Shown here: positions 52,685 to 61,292 of the stretch, one piece after another
Numbering within the stretch: position 1 is the stretch's first letter
How the letters are laid out: the number at the start of each line of letters is the position of its first letter
Origin: Proteiniclasticum aestuarii
GTDB taxonomy: Bacteria > Bacillota > Clostridia > Clostridiales > Clostridiaceae
DNA length: 64,000 nucleotides
Direction of reading: 5' to 3'
Assembly (NCBI RefSeq): GCF_017368455.1
Contig: NZ_JAFNJU010000006.1
Location: forward strand, 62,001 to 126,000
Program-made: the position numbers and the translations under genes
Notes under the pieces: model-generated
Told to the model about the DNA's origin: nothing
The model's database searches: none
The model's input: the letters and a program-made list of their open reading frames with translations, nothing else

Positions 52685-54115
52685 GTGAGAGAAACACTGG
52701 TCAGTGTAGGGATTGATGTGGGTACATCCACAACCCAGATCATCTTCTCCGAGATCCAGGTGGAAAACATGGCATCCGGTGCAAGAGTACCTGAATTCAC
52801 CATCGTGGACAAGAAAGTGATCTACAAAGGGGACATCTATTTTACGCCCCTGGCTTCCAGAACGCAGATAGATGCCGTGAAGCTCAAAGAGATCATCAGT
52901 GGGGAATACGAGAAGGCAGGAATTCAGCCCGAAACCGTGGACAGCGGCGCTGTGATCATCACAGGGGAGACGGCGCGAAAGGAGAATGCCAACAAGATCA
53001 TGAACATGCTTGTAGGTTATGCCGGAGAATTCGTCGTGGCCACAGCTGGACCGGATCTCGAGGGCATACTGGCAGGGAAAGGATGCGGAGCGGCAAAAGC
53101 TTCCGACAAGGAAGGAAAGCATGTGGTGAACCTGGACATCGGCGGAGGAACCACCAACATCGCCGTCTTCAAAGACGGAGACCCGGTGGATACGGCGTGC
53201 CTGGATATCGGTGGTCGACTCATCTACTTCGATGAGGAGGGAAGACTGGACTACGTATCTGAAAGCATCCTGAAACTGGCAGAGCATAGAGGCATCGACC
53301 TCTATGAAGGCATGGTGCGAGACGAAAAGACCCTTTCATCCATCGTGAAAGCCATGGCGGATGTGCTCTATGAATCCGTCACCGTGAAGGTGAATAAGGC
53401 ACTGGAACTTGTGGTCAGCAGGAAGGGGAAACTTCTGAAGAAGGAAACCCCCATCGAGATGGTAAGCTTCTCCGGAGGTGTATCAGACTACATCTACTTC
53501 AACGAAGAGGAAAAGGATGTCTACAGATACGGGGACATCGGCATCCTTCTCGGACGGGCCATCAGAAAGAGATTCGATGAAAGCGCTCTTTCAGTGATGA
53601 TTCCGGAAGAAACCATCATGGCCACCGTGGTGGGGGCTGGTACCCAGACCATGGAGATCAGCGGAAGCACCATCACATTCACGGGCAATCTATTTCCCAT
53701 CAAGAACATTCCCATCGTGGCGGTGACGCCCGAAGAGGAAAAATCGGGCAATCTCAAGGAAATCCTGAGAGAAAAACTTTCCTGGTACACCCTGGAAGAC
53801 GGAAAGCAGTGGATTGCAGTATTCCTGAAAGGCGAGAAGAACATGCCCTACAGGAAAGTGCAGGAACTGGCTTCCATGCTTACGGAGGTTCTGGAAGAGC
53901 ACTTCAAGGAGGAAGAACCCTTCCTGGTGCTGATAGAAGAGGACTTAGCGAAGGTTTTAGGCCAGAGCATACTGCTCAGCCTGAAGAAGAAGAGAGATGT
54001 GATCTGCATCGATGGCATAAGAGTGTCAGGAGGTGACTATATCGATATCGGGAAGCCCATCGGCAACGGATCTGTATTACCCGTCATCATCAAAACTATT
54101 GTATTCAATTATTGA
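52685..54115 (+). CDS. eutA: Ethanolamine ammonia-lyase reactivating factor EutA
   Basis: A 476-residue ASKHA-fold ATPase that removes damaged cobalamin from ethanolamine ammonia-lyase. VGIDVGTSTTQIIFSE (phosphate 1) and NLDIGGGTTNIAVF (phosphate 2) are present, and the length agrees with enterobacterial EutA (467). The frame is open upstream to 52541, but that stretch is the terminator; the GTG at 52685 with GGGGGGAG 6 nt before it is the true start, and the ATG at 52683 is out of frame. Confidence 0.93.
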   Translation: MRETLVSVGIDVGTSTTQIIFSEIQVENMASGARVPEFTIVDKKVIYKGDIYFTPLASRTQIDAVKLKEIISGEYEKAGIQPETVDSGAVIITGETARKENANKIMNMLVGYAGEFVVATAGPDLEGILAGKGCGAAKASDKEGKHVVNLDIGGGTTNIAVFKDGDPVDTACLDIGGRLIYFDEEGRLDYVSESILKLAEHRGIDLYEGMVRDEKTLSSIVKAMADVLYESVTVKVNKALELVVSRKGKLLKKETPIEMVSFSGGVSDYIYFNEEEKDVYRYGDIGILLGRAIRKRFDESALSVMIPEETIMATVVGAGTQTMEISGSTITFTGNLFPIKNIPIVAVTPEEEKSGNLKEILREKLSWYTLEDGKQWIAVFLKGEKNMPYRKVQELASMLTEVLEEHFKEEEPFLVLIEEDLAKVLGQSILLSLKKKRDVICIDGIRVSGGDYIDIGKPIGNGSVLPVIIKTIVFNY

Positions 54116-54132
54116 AAGAGGTGAAAAAACAC

Positions 54133-55497
54133 ATGAATTTGAAAACCAAGTTGTTTGGGACCGTCTATCAGTTCAATTCTGTGAAAGAAGTCCTTGCGAA
54201 AGCCAACGAGGAAAAATCAGGGGATCAGCTGGCAGGCATTGCCGCTGAAAACACAACAGAACGTGTGGCTGCGAAAGAAGTTCTTTCCCATATGCTGCTC
54301 AGTGACCTGAGAAACAATCCTGTGGTGCCCTATGAGGAAGACGAAGTCACAAGGGTCATCCAGGACAGTGTCAATGAGACCATCTACAATGAGATCAAGA
54401 ACTGGACTGTGGGAGAGCTGAGAGAATGGCTCTTAAGCTATGAGGCCACACCAAGAAAGATCAGACATGTGAGCAAGGGCCTCACCAGTGAAATGGTCGC
54501 CGCAGTCTGCAAGCTCATGAGCAATATGGACCTGATCTATGCAGCCAAGAAGATCAGAGTACCTGCAACCTGCAACACCACCATCGGACTGGACGGAACC
54601 TTAAGCATCAGACTCCAGCCCAACCACACCACGGACAATCTGGATGGAATCGCCATTTCCGTCTATGAAGGCTTAAGCTATGGCGCAGGAGATGCGGTCA
54701 TCGGACTCAATCCCGTAGACGACACCGTGGACAACGTGAAGAGAGTGCTGGAACTGTTCAAGACCATCAAGGACAAGTGGGAAATTCCCACTCAGGCCTG
54801 CGTGCTGGCCCATGTGACCACACAGATGGAAGCCATCCGTCAGGGTGCGCCAACGGATCTGATCTTCCAGAGCATCGCCGGTTCGGAGAAGGGGAATGAA
54901 GCCTTCGGTATCGATGTGAAGATGCTGGATGAAGCAAGAGAACTGGTACTGAAATACGGTACAAGCCATGGCGAAAACGTCATGTACTTTGAAACCGGAC
55001 AGGGCGCGGAGCTGTCCTCCGATGCCCACCATGGAGCCGACCAGGTGACCATGGAAGCTAGATGCTACGGTCTTGCCAAAAGATATAAGCCATTCCTGGT
55101 CAATACAGTGGTAGGATTCATCGGACCGGAATATCTCTATGACAGCAAACAGGTCATCCGTGCAGGTCTTGAAGATCACTTCATGGGCAAACTGACAGGA
55201 ATCCCCATGGGCGTCGATGCCTGCTACACCAACCATATGAAAGCGGATCAGAACGACATCGAAAATCTGGCCATCCTTCTGACTTCCGCAGGATGCAACT
55301 ACTTCATGGGTATCCCCAATGGAGATGACATCATGCTGAACTATCAGTGTACAAGCTATCATGATGCACCAAGCTTAAGAGAACTGATGAACCTGACACC
55401 AATCAGGGAATTCGAACAGTGGATGGAAAAAATGGGCATCCTGAAAGACGGCAAGCTGACAGAACGTGCCGGTGACGCATCCATATTCTTGGATTGA
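54133..55497 (+). CDS. eutB: Ethanolamine ammonia-lyase large subunit
   Basis: A 454-residue TIM-barrel catalytic subunit that converts ethanolamine to acetaldehyde and ammonia with adenosylcobalamin. Segments NTTIGLDGTLSIRLQPNHTTDN, ALNP-like GLNPVDDTVDN and YFETGQGAELSSDAHHGADQ are conserved, as is the length (453 in enterobacteria). ATG 54133 is favoured over TTG 54112 because AGAGGTG lies before it. eutC follows after 15 nt. Confidence 0.96.
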   Translation: MNLKTKLFGTVYQFNSVKEVLAKANEEKSGDQLAGIAAENTTERVAAKEVLSHMLLSDLRNNPVVPYEEDEVTRVIQDSVNETIYNEIKNWTVGELREWLLSYEATPRKIRHVSKGLTSEMVAAVCKLMSNMDLIYAAKKIRVPATCNTTIGLDGTLSIRLQPNHTTDNLDGIAISVYEGLSYGAGDAVIGLNPVDDTVDNVKRVLELFKTIKDKWEIPTQACVLAHVTTQMEAIRQGAPTDLIFQSIAGSEKGNEAFGIDVKMLDEARELVLKYGTSHGENVMYFETGQGAELSSDAHHGADQVTMEARCYGLAKRYKPFLVNTVVGFIGPEYLYDSKQVIRAGLEDHFMGKLTGIPMGVDACYTNHMKADQNDIENLAILLTSAGCNYFMGIPNGDDIMLNYQCTSYHDAPSLRELMNLTPIREFEQWMEKMGILKDGKLTERAGDASIFLD

Positions 55498-55512
55498 AAG
55501 GAGGGGGAATAA

Positions 55513-56373
55513 ATGATAACTGATAACGAATTAAAAGTGCTGATCGAGAAAGTCATGAAAGAAATGAACAAGGAAGATGCTCCGAAGGCAGAGTCCAGAA
55601 ACGACAATGACGGAGAAATCAGAGACATCACGGCGAAGCCCATCCAGGAAGTCTTCTATGTACCGAATCCCAAGAATCGCGACCAGTATCTGAAGCTGAA
55701 GAAGAAAACCGCAGCAAGAGTGGGAATCTGGAGAACGGGACCAAGAAACACCACGGAAACGCTCTTGAGATTCCGCGCAGACCACGCAGTGGCTCAGGAC
55801 GCCGTATTTAGCTATGTGGATGAGGATTTCCTGAAGGAAATGAATCTCTTCACGGTAAAGACCAAGGTCACGGACAAGGATGAATACATCACCCGCCCGG
55901 ACCTGGGCAGACAATTTGATGAGGAGAACACAAAACTCATCAAGGAGAAATGCAAAGCGAAACCCCGTGTTCAGATCATGGTTGCAGATGGACTCAGTTC
56001 CACTGCCATTGAAGCCAATCTGAAGGATATTCTTCCAGCCATCACATCAGGGCTCAAAGGATACGGCATCGATTATGGCACCACATTCTTCGTGAAATAC
56101 GGCAGAGTAGGGTCCATGGATGCGGTCTCCCAGGCACTGGACGCAGAGCTGACCATTCTTCTCATCGGTGAAAGACCTGGTCTTGCCACAGGAGAGAGCA
56201 TGAGCTGCTATATGACCTATAAAGGCTATCCAGGCATTCCGGAAGCGAAGAGAACCGTCGTATCCAACATCCATAAGGAGGGTACGCCAGCAGCAGAAGC
56301 AGGTGCCCATATCGCATCTGTCATCAAAGTGATACTGGAAAAGAAAATGACCGGTGTAGGTCTGAATCTATAA
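55513..56373 (+). CDS. eutC: Ethanolamine ammonia-lyase small subunit
   Basis: A 286-residue cobalamin-binding subunit. Residues 1-20 form an amphipathic helix (ELKVLIEKVMKEM at 6-18) followed by a charged linker, the layout of a microcompartment-targeting peptide. The enzyme part starts with KKTAARVGIWRTGPRN and holds RADHAVAQDAV, the conserved EutC core, and IGERPGLATGESMSCYM. AAGGAGGGGG precedes the ATG. Confidence 0.95.
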   Translation: MITDNELKVLIEKVMKEMNKEDAPKAESRNDNDGEIRDITAKPIQEVFYVPNPKNRDQYLKLKKKTAARVGIWRTGPRNTTETLLRFRADHAVAQDAVFSYVDEDFLKEMNLFTVKTKVTDKDEYITRPDLGRQFDEENTKLIKEKCKAKPRVQIMVADGLSSTAIEANLKDILPAITSGLKGYGIDYGTTFFVKYGRVGSMDAVSQALDAELTILLIGERPGLATGESMSCYMTYKGYPGIPEAKRTVVSNIHKEGTPAAEAGAHIASVIKVILEKKMTGVGLNL

Positions 56374-56395
56374 GGTTAAAGGAGGGAAAACGAAA

Positions 56396-57049
56396 GTGAA
56401 ATATGACGCATTGAAACCCAGCATACTCAGTATGAAAATCATTCCTAACGTCAATCCGGATATGGTCACTGAATTCAAACTGCCAGAAGGACACATGAGC
56501 CTTGGGCTCTTCACATCAGACTGTGATGATGTTTCCTATACAGCACTGGATGAAGCGACGAAGAAAGCCGATGTGAAGGTGGTTTATGCCAGATCCTTCT
56601 ATGGTGGTGCAGCCAATGCCAACACAAAGCTCGCCGGTGAAGTCATCGGAATCATTTCCGGACCAAACCCTGCAGAAGTCCGAAGCGGCTTAAATGCCAT
56701 CGTGGACTTCATCGAGAATGAAGCCAGCTTCTACAGCGCCAATGAAGACGACACCATTGCCTACTATGCCCACACCATTTCAAGGTCCGGTTCCTATCTG
56801 TCCGAAGTGGCAGGGATTGCCGAGGGAGAGGCCATCGCCTATCTCATCGCACCACCTCTGGAAGCCATGTATGCACTGGATGCGGCCATGAAAGCCGCAG
56901 ATGTGAAAATGGCCGCCTTCTACGGACCTCCATCGGAAACGAACTTCGGTGGCGGACTCCTGACAGGAAGTCAGTCAGCATGTAAGGCAGCTTGTGATGC
57001 ATTTGCTGAGGCCGTCTGCTTCGTGGCTGACCAGCCTACGAAATATTAG
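56396..57049 (+). CDS. eutL: Microcompartment shell protein EutL
   Basis: A 217-residue protein of two permuted BMC domains forming trimers with a gated pore. EutL signatures LGLFTSDCDDVSYTALDEATKKADVKVVYA, RSFYGGAAN and FYGPPSETNFGGGLLTGSQSACKAACDAF are present. Length equals the family norm (~219). The GTG start has AAAGGAGG upstream. Confidence 0.96.
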   Translation: MKYDALKPSILSMKIIPNVNPDMVTEFKLPEGHMSLGLFTSDCDDVSYTALDEATKKADVKVVYARSFYGGAANANTKLAGEVIGIISGPNPAEVRSGLNAIVDFIENEASFYSANEDDTIAYYAHTISRSGSYLSEVAGIAEGEAIAYLIAPPLEAMYALDAAMKAADVKMAAFYGPPSETNFGGGLLTGSQSACKAACDAFAEAVCFVADQPTKY

Positions 57050-57070
57050 TCGCCATAGGATGGTGATGAT

Positions 57071-57694
57071 ATGAAAAACAGCGCATTGGGGCTCATCGAG
57101 ACATACGGATATGTGGGCGCTGTGGAAGCGGCTGATGCAGCCTTAAAAGCAGCGGATGTATCCCTGGTGGATCTTGTGAAAGTACGTGGAGGAATCATGA
57201 CACTGACCCTCATGGGGGAAGTGGCGGCGGTGAAGGCATCGGTGGATGCCGGAGCGGCTTCCGCCGAAAGGCTGGGGGTTCTGCTCACCTCCCATGTCAT
57301 AGCAAGGCTGGATGAAGAAGTCTGGTCCATTGTGGAGCCCGAGGGGGATGACCCTGAGGACGATCCGGACCCTTCCGATGAAAAGGAGAAGGAGATGGAG
57401 GAAGAGGAGTCGGAAGAAACTGAGCCGTTGACGGGGAAAGAAGCGGAAGAGCAGTCGCCCGATGAACCTTCACCACAGCTGGGGAATGAAGAGCCTACAG
57501 AAATGGAAAAGAATCTGCCGAAAGAAGAAGGCTTTTCCAGAGAAACACTGAAGAACCTGAAGGTGGTCGAGCTTCGAAGGATTGCTCGAAAACTTGACGG
57601 CATCAACATACCGAAAAATCAGATCAAATTCGCCAATAAAGCCGAACTGATGAGAGAAATCAGCGAGGCCCAGGAAAGGAGGAGTAAAGCATGA
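57071..57694 (+). CDS. BMC-domain shell protein with acidic linker and C-terminal SAP/Rho-N-like domain
   Basis: A 207-residue protein. Residues ~4-85 are a standard hexameric BMC domain (ALGLIETYGYVGAVEAADA, LMGEVAAVKASVDAGA). Residues ~90-150 are a low-complexity linker rich in Glu, Asp, Ser and Pro. Residues ~157-198 (ETLKNLKVVELRRIARKLDG, INIPKNQIKFANKAELMREI) fit a helix-extended-helix fold of the SAP or Rho-N kind, normally nucleic-acid binding. E. coli EutK also joins a BMC domain to a DNA-binding-like tail, of another fold. It overlaps eutE by 4 nt. Confidence 0.85.
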   Translation: MKNSALGLIETYGYVGAVEAADAALKAADVSLVDLVKVRGGIMTLTLMGEVAAVKASVDAGAASAERLGVLLTSHVIARLDEEVWSIVEPEGDDPEDDPDPSDEKEKEMEEEESEETEPLTGKEAEEQSPDEPSPQLGNEEPTEMEKNLPKEEGFSRETLKNLKVVELRRIARKLDGINIPKNQIKFANKAELMREISEAQERRSKA

Positions 57695-59166
57695 CAACTT
57701 TAGACCGAGATCTGGCCTCCTTGCAGGAAATGAGAGACCTGGTGAGAAAAGCCAAAGCCGCTCAGAAGGAATATAAGAACTGTTCCCAGGAAAAGATCGA
57801 CCAGGTTGTGAAAGCTCTGGCCATGAGAATGGAAAGAGAGTCTGAGAATCTGGCGAAGCTTGCGGTGGAAGAAACCGGATACGGAAATGTGCCGGACAAG
57901 ACCGTGAAGAATCTTGTGGCATCGAAACTTCTTTATGAGAGCATCAAGGATATGAAAACGGTGGGATTCATCAATGAGGACGACGAGAAGAAGATCTATG
58001 AGATCGGCGTACCAGTCGGTGTCATTGCCGGACTTGTTCCTTCCACCAATCCCACATCCACAGCCATCTATAAAGCCATCATCGCTTTGAAGGCCGGAAA
58101 TGCCATCGTTTTATCACCCCATCCTGCAGCCAAAGGCTGCATACTGGAATCGGTGAAGGGCATGAGAGCGGTGCTTGTGGAAGAAGGCGTGCCGGAAGAT
58201 CTCATCGCCTGTATCTCCATACCCACCATGGAAGCCACAGATGGTCTCATGAAGCATGATGATGTGAATCTCATACTGGCCACAGGAGGCTCCGCCATGG
58301 TGAAGGCGGCTTACAGCTCAGGCACACCAGCCCTTGGCGTGGGACCCGGAAATGTACCTGTCTTTGTGGAAAGAACTGCGGATCTGCCGCTGGCGGCAAA
58401 GCGTATCGTCCAGGGAAAATCCTTCGACAATGGAACCATCTGCGCATCGGAACAGGCACTGGTAGTGGAAGGCGCTGTCTTTGAACCCATGCTGAAGGAA
58501 CTGAAGAAGCAGGGATGTTACTTCCTGAATGCGGAGGAAAAGGCGCTCATGGACAAACTGGTCCAGAAGCCCCATGGAACTCTGAATACGAGAATTGTAG
58601 GAAAATCAGCTGTGGAAATCGCGGCCATGGCAGGCATCAAGGTGCCTGAAGACACCAAGGTGATTCTGGCGGAGGAGAAAGGCGTGGGAAAAGAGTTTCC
58701 GTTCTCAAGAGAGAAGCTTTCACCGCTCCTGGCCCTCTATGTGGAACCGGACTGGCAGAGAGCCTGCGAAAAATGCATCGAGATTCTGGAGTACGGCGGA
58801 GAAGGACATTCACTGGGGATCCATTCCAACAATGAAAAGATCATCCGTGAATTCGCCCTCAGAAAACCCGCTTCAAGAATTCTCGTGAACACATCCACCA
58901 CGCATGGCGCCGTCGGTGCCACGACCAATCTCATGCCTGCACTGACCCTGGGCTGTGGAGCCATAGGCGGAAGTGCAACCTCAGACAACATCAATCCCAT
59001 GCATCTCATCGACATCAGGCGTATGGCCTATGGCGTGAGAGAAGTGGAAGATGTGGTGGATCTAAGTGAAACACTCATCGGAAAAGAAGGACCAGAGGAA
59101 AACAGGGATTATGACCTGGAACAGGTTGTAAGAAAGATCCTTTCCGAAATGATCCAGTCCAAATAA
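57691..59166 (+). CDS. eutE: Acetaldehyde dehydrogenase (CoA-acylating) EutE
   Basis: A 491-residue aldehyde dehydrogenase producing acetyl-CoA from acetaldehyde, CoA and NAD. The catalytic Cys lies in FDNGTICASEQA, and ATGGSAMVKAAYSSG and the GVGPGNVPVF stretch are typical. Enterobacterial EutE carries its targeting helix at the N-terminus; here the N-terminus lacks it, and the C-terminus is extended by a linker plus DLEQVVRKILSEM (475-487), nearly the same motif. The ATG overlaps the upstream stop. Confidence 0.95.
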   Translation: MTTLDRDLASLQEMRDLVRKAKAAQKEYKNCSQEKIDQVVKALAMRMERESENLAKLAVEETGYGNVPDKTVKNLVASKLLYESIKDMKTVGFINEDDEKKIYEIGVPVGVIAGLVPSTNPTSTAIYKAIIALKAGNAIVLSPHPAAKGCILESVKGMRAVLVEEGVPEDLIACISIPTMEATDGLMKHDDVNLILATGGSAMVKAAYSSGTPALGVGPGNVPVFVERTADLPLAAKRIVQGKSFDNGTICASEQALVVEGAVFEPMLKELKKQGCYFLNAEEKALMDKLVQKPHGTLNTRIVGKSAVEIAAMAGIKVPEDTKVILAEEKGVGKEFPFSREKLSPLLALYVEPDWQRACEKCIEILEYGGEGHSLGIHSNNEKIIREFALRKPASRILVNTSTTHGAVGATTNLMPALTLGCGAIGGSATSDNINPMHLIDIRRMAYGVREVEDVVDLSETLIGKEGPEENRDYDLEQVVRKILSEMIQSK

Positions 59167-59216
59167 CAATCTGTAAGCAAACAACAATAATAACAAAATT
59201 TTAGGAGGAATAAAAA

Positions 59217-59504
59217 ATGGCTAACACAAACGCATTAGGTATGATCGAAACTAAGGGACTCGTTGGAGCAATCGAAGCAGCAGACGCCATGGTCAAGGCA
59301 GCCAACGTCACACTCATCGGCAAGGAACATGTGGGTGGAGGACTTGTAACAGTTCTTGTACGTGGAGATGTAGGCGCAGTCAAGGCAGCTACAGATGCAG
59401 GTGCAGCAGCAGCAGAAAGAGTGGGAGAGCTGATTTCCGTTCACGTGATTCCAAGACCACATCAGGAAGTGGAACTGATTCTGCCAAAGAAAGCTGAACT
59501 TTAA
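59217..59504 (+). CDS. eutM: Major microcompartment shell protein EutM
   Basis: A 95-residue single BMC-domain protein ([59 protein letters not shown]) that forms the flat hexamers of the shell facets. Codon use is strongly biased (many GCA), and the ribosome site TTTTAGGAGG is strong, both fitting high expression. A hairpin follows at 59519-59541. Confidence 0.96.
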   Translation: MANTNALGMIETKGLVGAIEAADAMVKAANVTLIGKEHVGGGLVTVLVRGDVGAVKAATDAGAAAAERVGELISVHVIPRPHQEVELILPKKAEL

Positions 59505-59518
59505 GACGGGAAAAGGCG

Positions 59519-59541
59519 CGGACCGCTTCTCAGGCGGTCCG
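59519..59541 (+). other. Intercistronic GC hairpin after eutM
   Basis: CGGACCGC (59519-59526) pairs perfectly with GCGGTCCG (59534-59541), 7-nt loop, no T-run. Likely protects the 3' end of processed eutM mRNA, raising shell protein over the enzymes downstream. Confidence 0.65.
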
Positions 59542-59571
59542 GTAAGTCCACTTAAGTAAGGATGTGAAAAG

Positions 59572-60357
59572 ATGGCAGTACTAACGGAATCTCTGCTTAG
59601 ATCTAAGTGGAAAAACGAAAAATTTACTGAATATGTGGCCAGAAAAAACGAAGTCATCACTCCATCTGCCCGTGAATTTCTGAAAGAAAAGGGGGTGGAG
59701 CTGAAGTTCGGTGAAGCCGCATCTTCAGACGAGGACAGAAAACACGTCCACAGAGTACCCCATCCTGTTCGTGAGAGAGAAGCCACTTCCAATGTGTCCG
59801 ATGACCCGAAACGCTACAAGAACTACTATACAGACGAGTACTACAGCAAGAAACCGGAGTTCATGACCCAGATCAGGGCCGATCTTCTGGTCTTCAAGGA
59901 TGATCCGAGGATCATCTTCCGAGGCAGAATCGATTCCCTGGAGGCGGAAATGCTCCGAGGCATGCTTCTCATGAGGCATGAAAAGAACGCGGACCTCTTC
60001 AAGGGACTGAAGGACATCTATCTTCACCTGAGAAAGATCATGCGTGCGGAAGTGCTGGGAGAACCCATCAAGAGTTTCAGCGTGCTGGGCAAGGATTATG
60101 AGGAGATCAGAAAAATCACCCACAGTCCCAGTGACCATTTCCCGGGAGGGCATCTGGTCATGACTGGAGAGGAAAAGCCTGCCGTGATCCATCTCAATGT
60201 GCTCCGAGCAGCCGTGAGAGAAGTGGAGATCGTGGGCGTCACCGCCTTCAAAAACGGGACCGAAGTGGAGAGAAATGATATCATCGAAAGTCTTAACAGA
60301 CTTTCCAGTGCACTGTATTATCTGATGATGATCGCCCACTATGGAAATGGTCAGTAA
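59572..60357 (+). CDS. eutT: Cobalamin adenosyltransferase EutT, class without the Cys motif
   Basis: A 261-residue protein that makes adenosylcobalamin for EutBC. The core IDSLEAEMLRGMLLMRH, KIMRAEVLGEPI and the C-terminal ESLNRLSSALYYLMM match EutT. The N-terminus has the ITPSAREFLKEKGVELKF module (29-46) also seen in enterobacterial EutT. The metal-binding HX11CCX2C motif of those enzymes is missing: the region between has no cysteine, as reported for Listeria-type (class II) EutT. Confidence 0.88.
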   Translation: MAVLTESLLRSKWKNEKFTEYVARKNEVITPSAREFLKEKGVELKFGEAASSDEDRKHVHRVPHPVREREATSNVSDDPKRYKNYYTDEYYSKKPEFMTQIRADLLVFKDDPRIIFRGRIDSLEAEMLRGMLLMRHEKNADLFKGLKDIYLHLRKIMRAEVLGEPIKSFSVLGKDYEEIRKITHSPSDHFPGGHLVMTGEEKPAVIHLNVLRAAVREVEIVGVTAFKNGTEVERNDIIESLNRLSSALYYLMMIAHYGNGQ

Positions 60358-60387
60358 AAGAAGAAATCTCATGGAAGGAGGGAGAAG

Positions 60388-61008
60388 ATGCAGATTGAAG
60401 TCATCATGAAGAAGGTGCTGGAAGAGATCAGGAAGATGGAAAGCGCAGAGAAAGACCGGGAGAAAATGCTGGTCATCGGGGAAGCGCAGTGCTTCGAGAA
60501 AGAACTGAGAAATAGATACGATTCCCGCTATGAACTGGAATTCGCATGCTGTTTCGATGAAGATGTGCAGTTTGATGTACTGCTTCTAGCGGAAATCTCT
60601 CCCAATACCCTGCAGAAGCTGGCCATGGGGATGAATCCGAGAGTGGGACCTGTGATGGAAGCGCTCATGAGCGGAAAGGAAGTCCTCTATCTCAGTGAAG
60701 GTCTACTTCACCGGAAAATGGCGAAAACCTGTCCGAAGATGCTCTACAGACTCTATGAGGACTCGGTGAAAAAGATCGCCTCCTTCGGCATCCGGCCGGC
60801 AGAGACGAGAAACCCCAGAAGAGGGGAAACTCCACCAGCTGGAGCAGCGAAGAAGCGAGGACTCATCGGAGAGAAGGAGATCCTTTCGATGGTGGGGAGC
60901 GGAGAAAGAATCCTCTATACAGAAGGAACACCGATCATTACACCACTGGCCAGGGATCTCATGAGAAACCATGGCATCACACTAGAGAAACGGGAAAGGA
61001 GGGAATAA
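60388..61008 (+). CDS. TIGR02536-like ethanolamine utilisation protein
   Basis: A 206-residue protein of unknown reaction found in Firmicute eut operons (TIGR02536, from memory). Residues 3-14 (IEVIMKKVLEEI) form an amphipathic helix matching the targeting motif of EutC and EutE. The middle has an alpha/beta look (MLVIGEA, FDVLLLAEIS). The C-terminus holds the module ITPLARDLMRNHGITLEK (184-201), shared with EutT and the 98-residue protein at 63189. AAGGAGGGAG precedes the ATG; eutN starts 2 nt after its stop. Confidence 0.7.
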   Translation: MQIEVIMKKVLEEIRKMESAEKDREKMLVIGEAQCFEKELRNRYDSRYELEFACCFDEDVQFDVLLLAEISPNTLQKLAMGMNPRVGPVMEALMSGKEVLYLSEGLLHRKMAKTCPKMLYRLYEDSVKKIASFGIRPAETRNPRRGETPPAGAAKKRGLIGEKEILSMVGSGERILYTEGTPIITPLARDLMRNHGITLEKRERRE

Positions 61009-61010
61009 CC

Positions 61011-61292
61011 ATGCAGACAGCAAGAGTTGTCGGGAACGTGTGGGCAACGAGAAAAGAACCTTCACTGAATGGTTTGAAGCTCCTCATTGTGGAACCGTAC
61101 GATCCCAATACGGGAGAAAAATCCAAAGCCATCGTGGCAGCGGATGCAGTCGGTGCAGGCATAGGCGAGCTGGTCATCGTGGTCAGCGGAAGCACGGCCA
61201 GAAAAGCGCTGAAGAAGGACGACATCGCCGTAGATGCCACCATTGTGGGCATCATCGACGAAGTGGAAGTGGAAGAAGGTGAGAAGGGTTGA
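61011..61292 (+). CDS. eutN: Microcompartment vertex protein EutN
   Basis: A 93-residue EutN/CcmL-family protein that forms pentamers capping the shell vertices. The signatures ARVVGNVWATRKEPSLNGLKLLIV, VAADAVGAGIGELVIVVSGS and DATIVGIIDEVEV are clear. It overlaps the pduS-like gene by 4 nt. Confidence 0.96.
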   Translation: MQTARVVGNVWATRKEPSLNGLKLLIVEPYDPNTGEKSKAIVAADAVGAGIGELVIVVSGSTARKALKKDDIAVDATIVGIIDEVEVEEGEKG

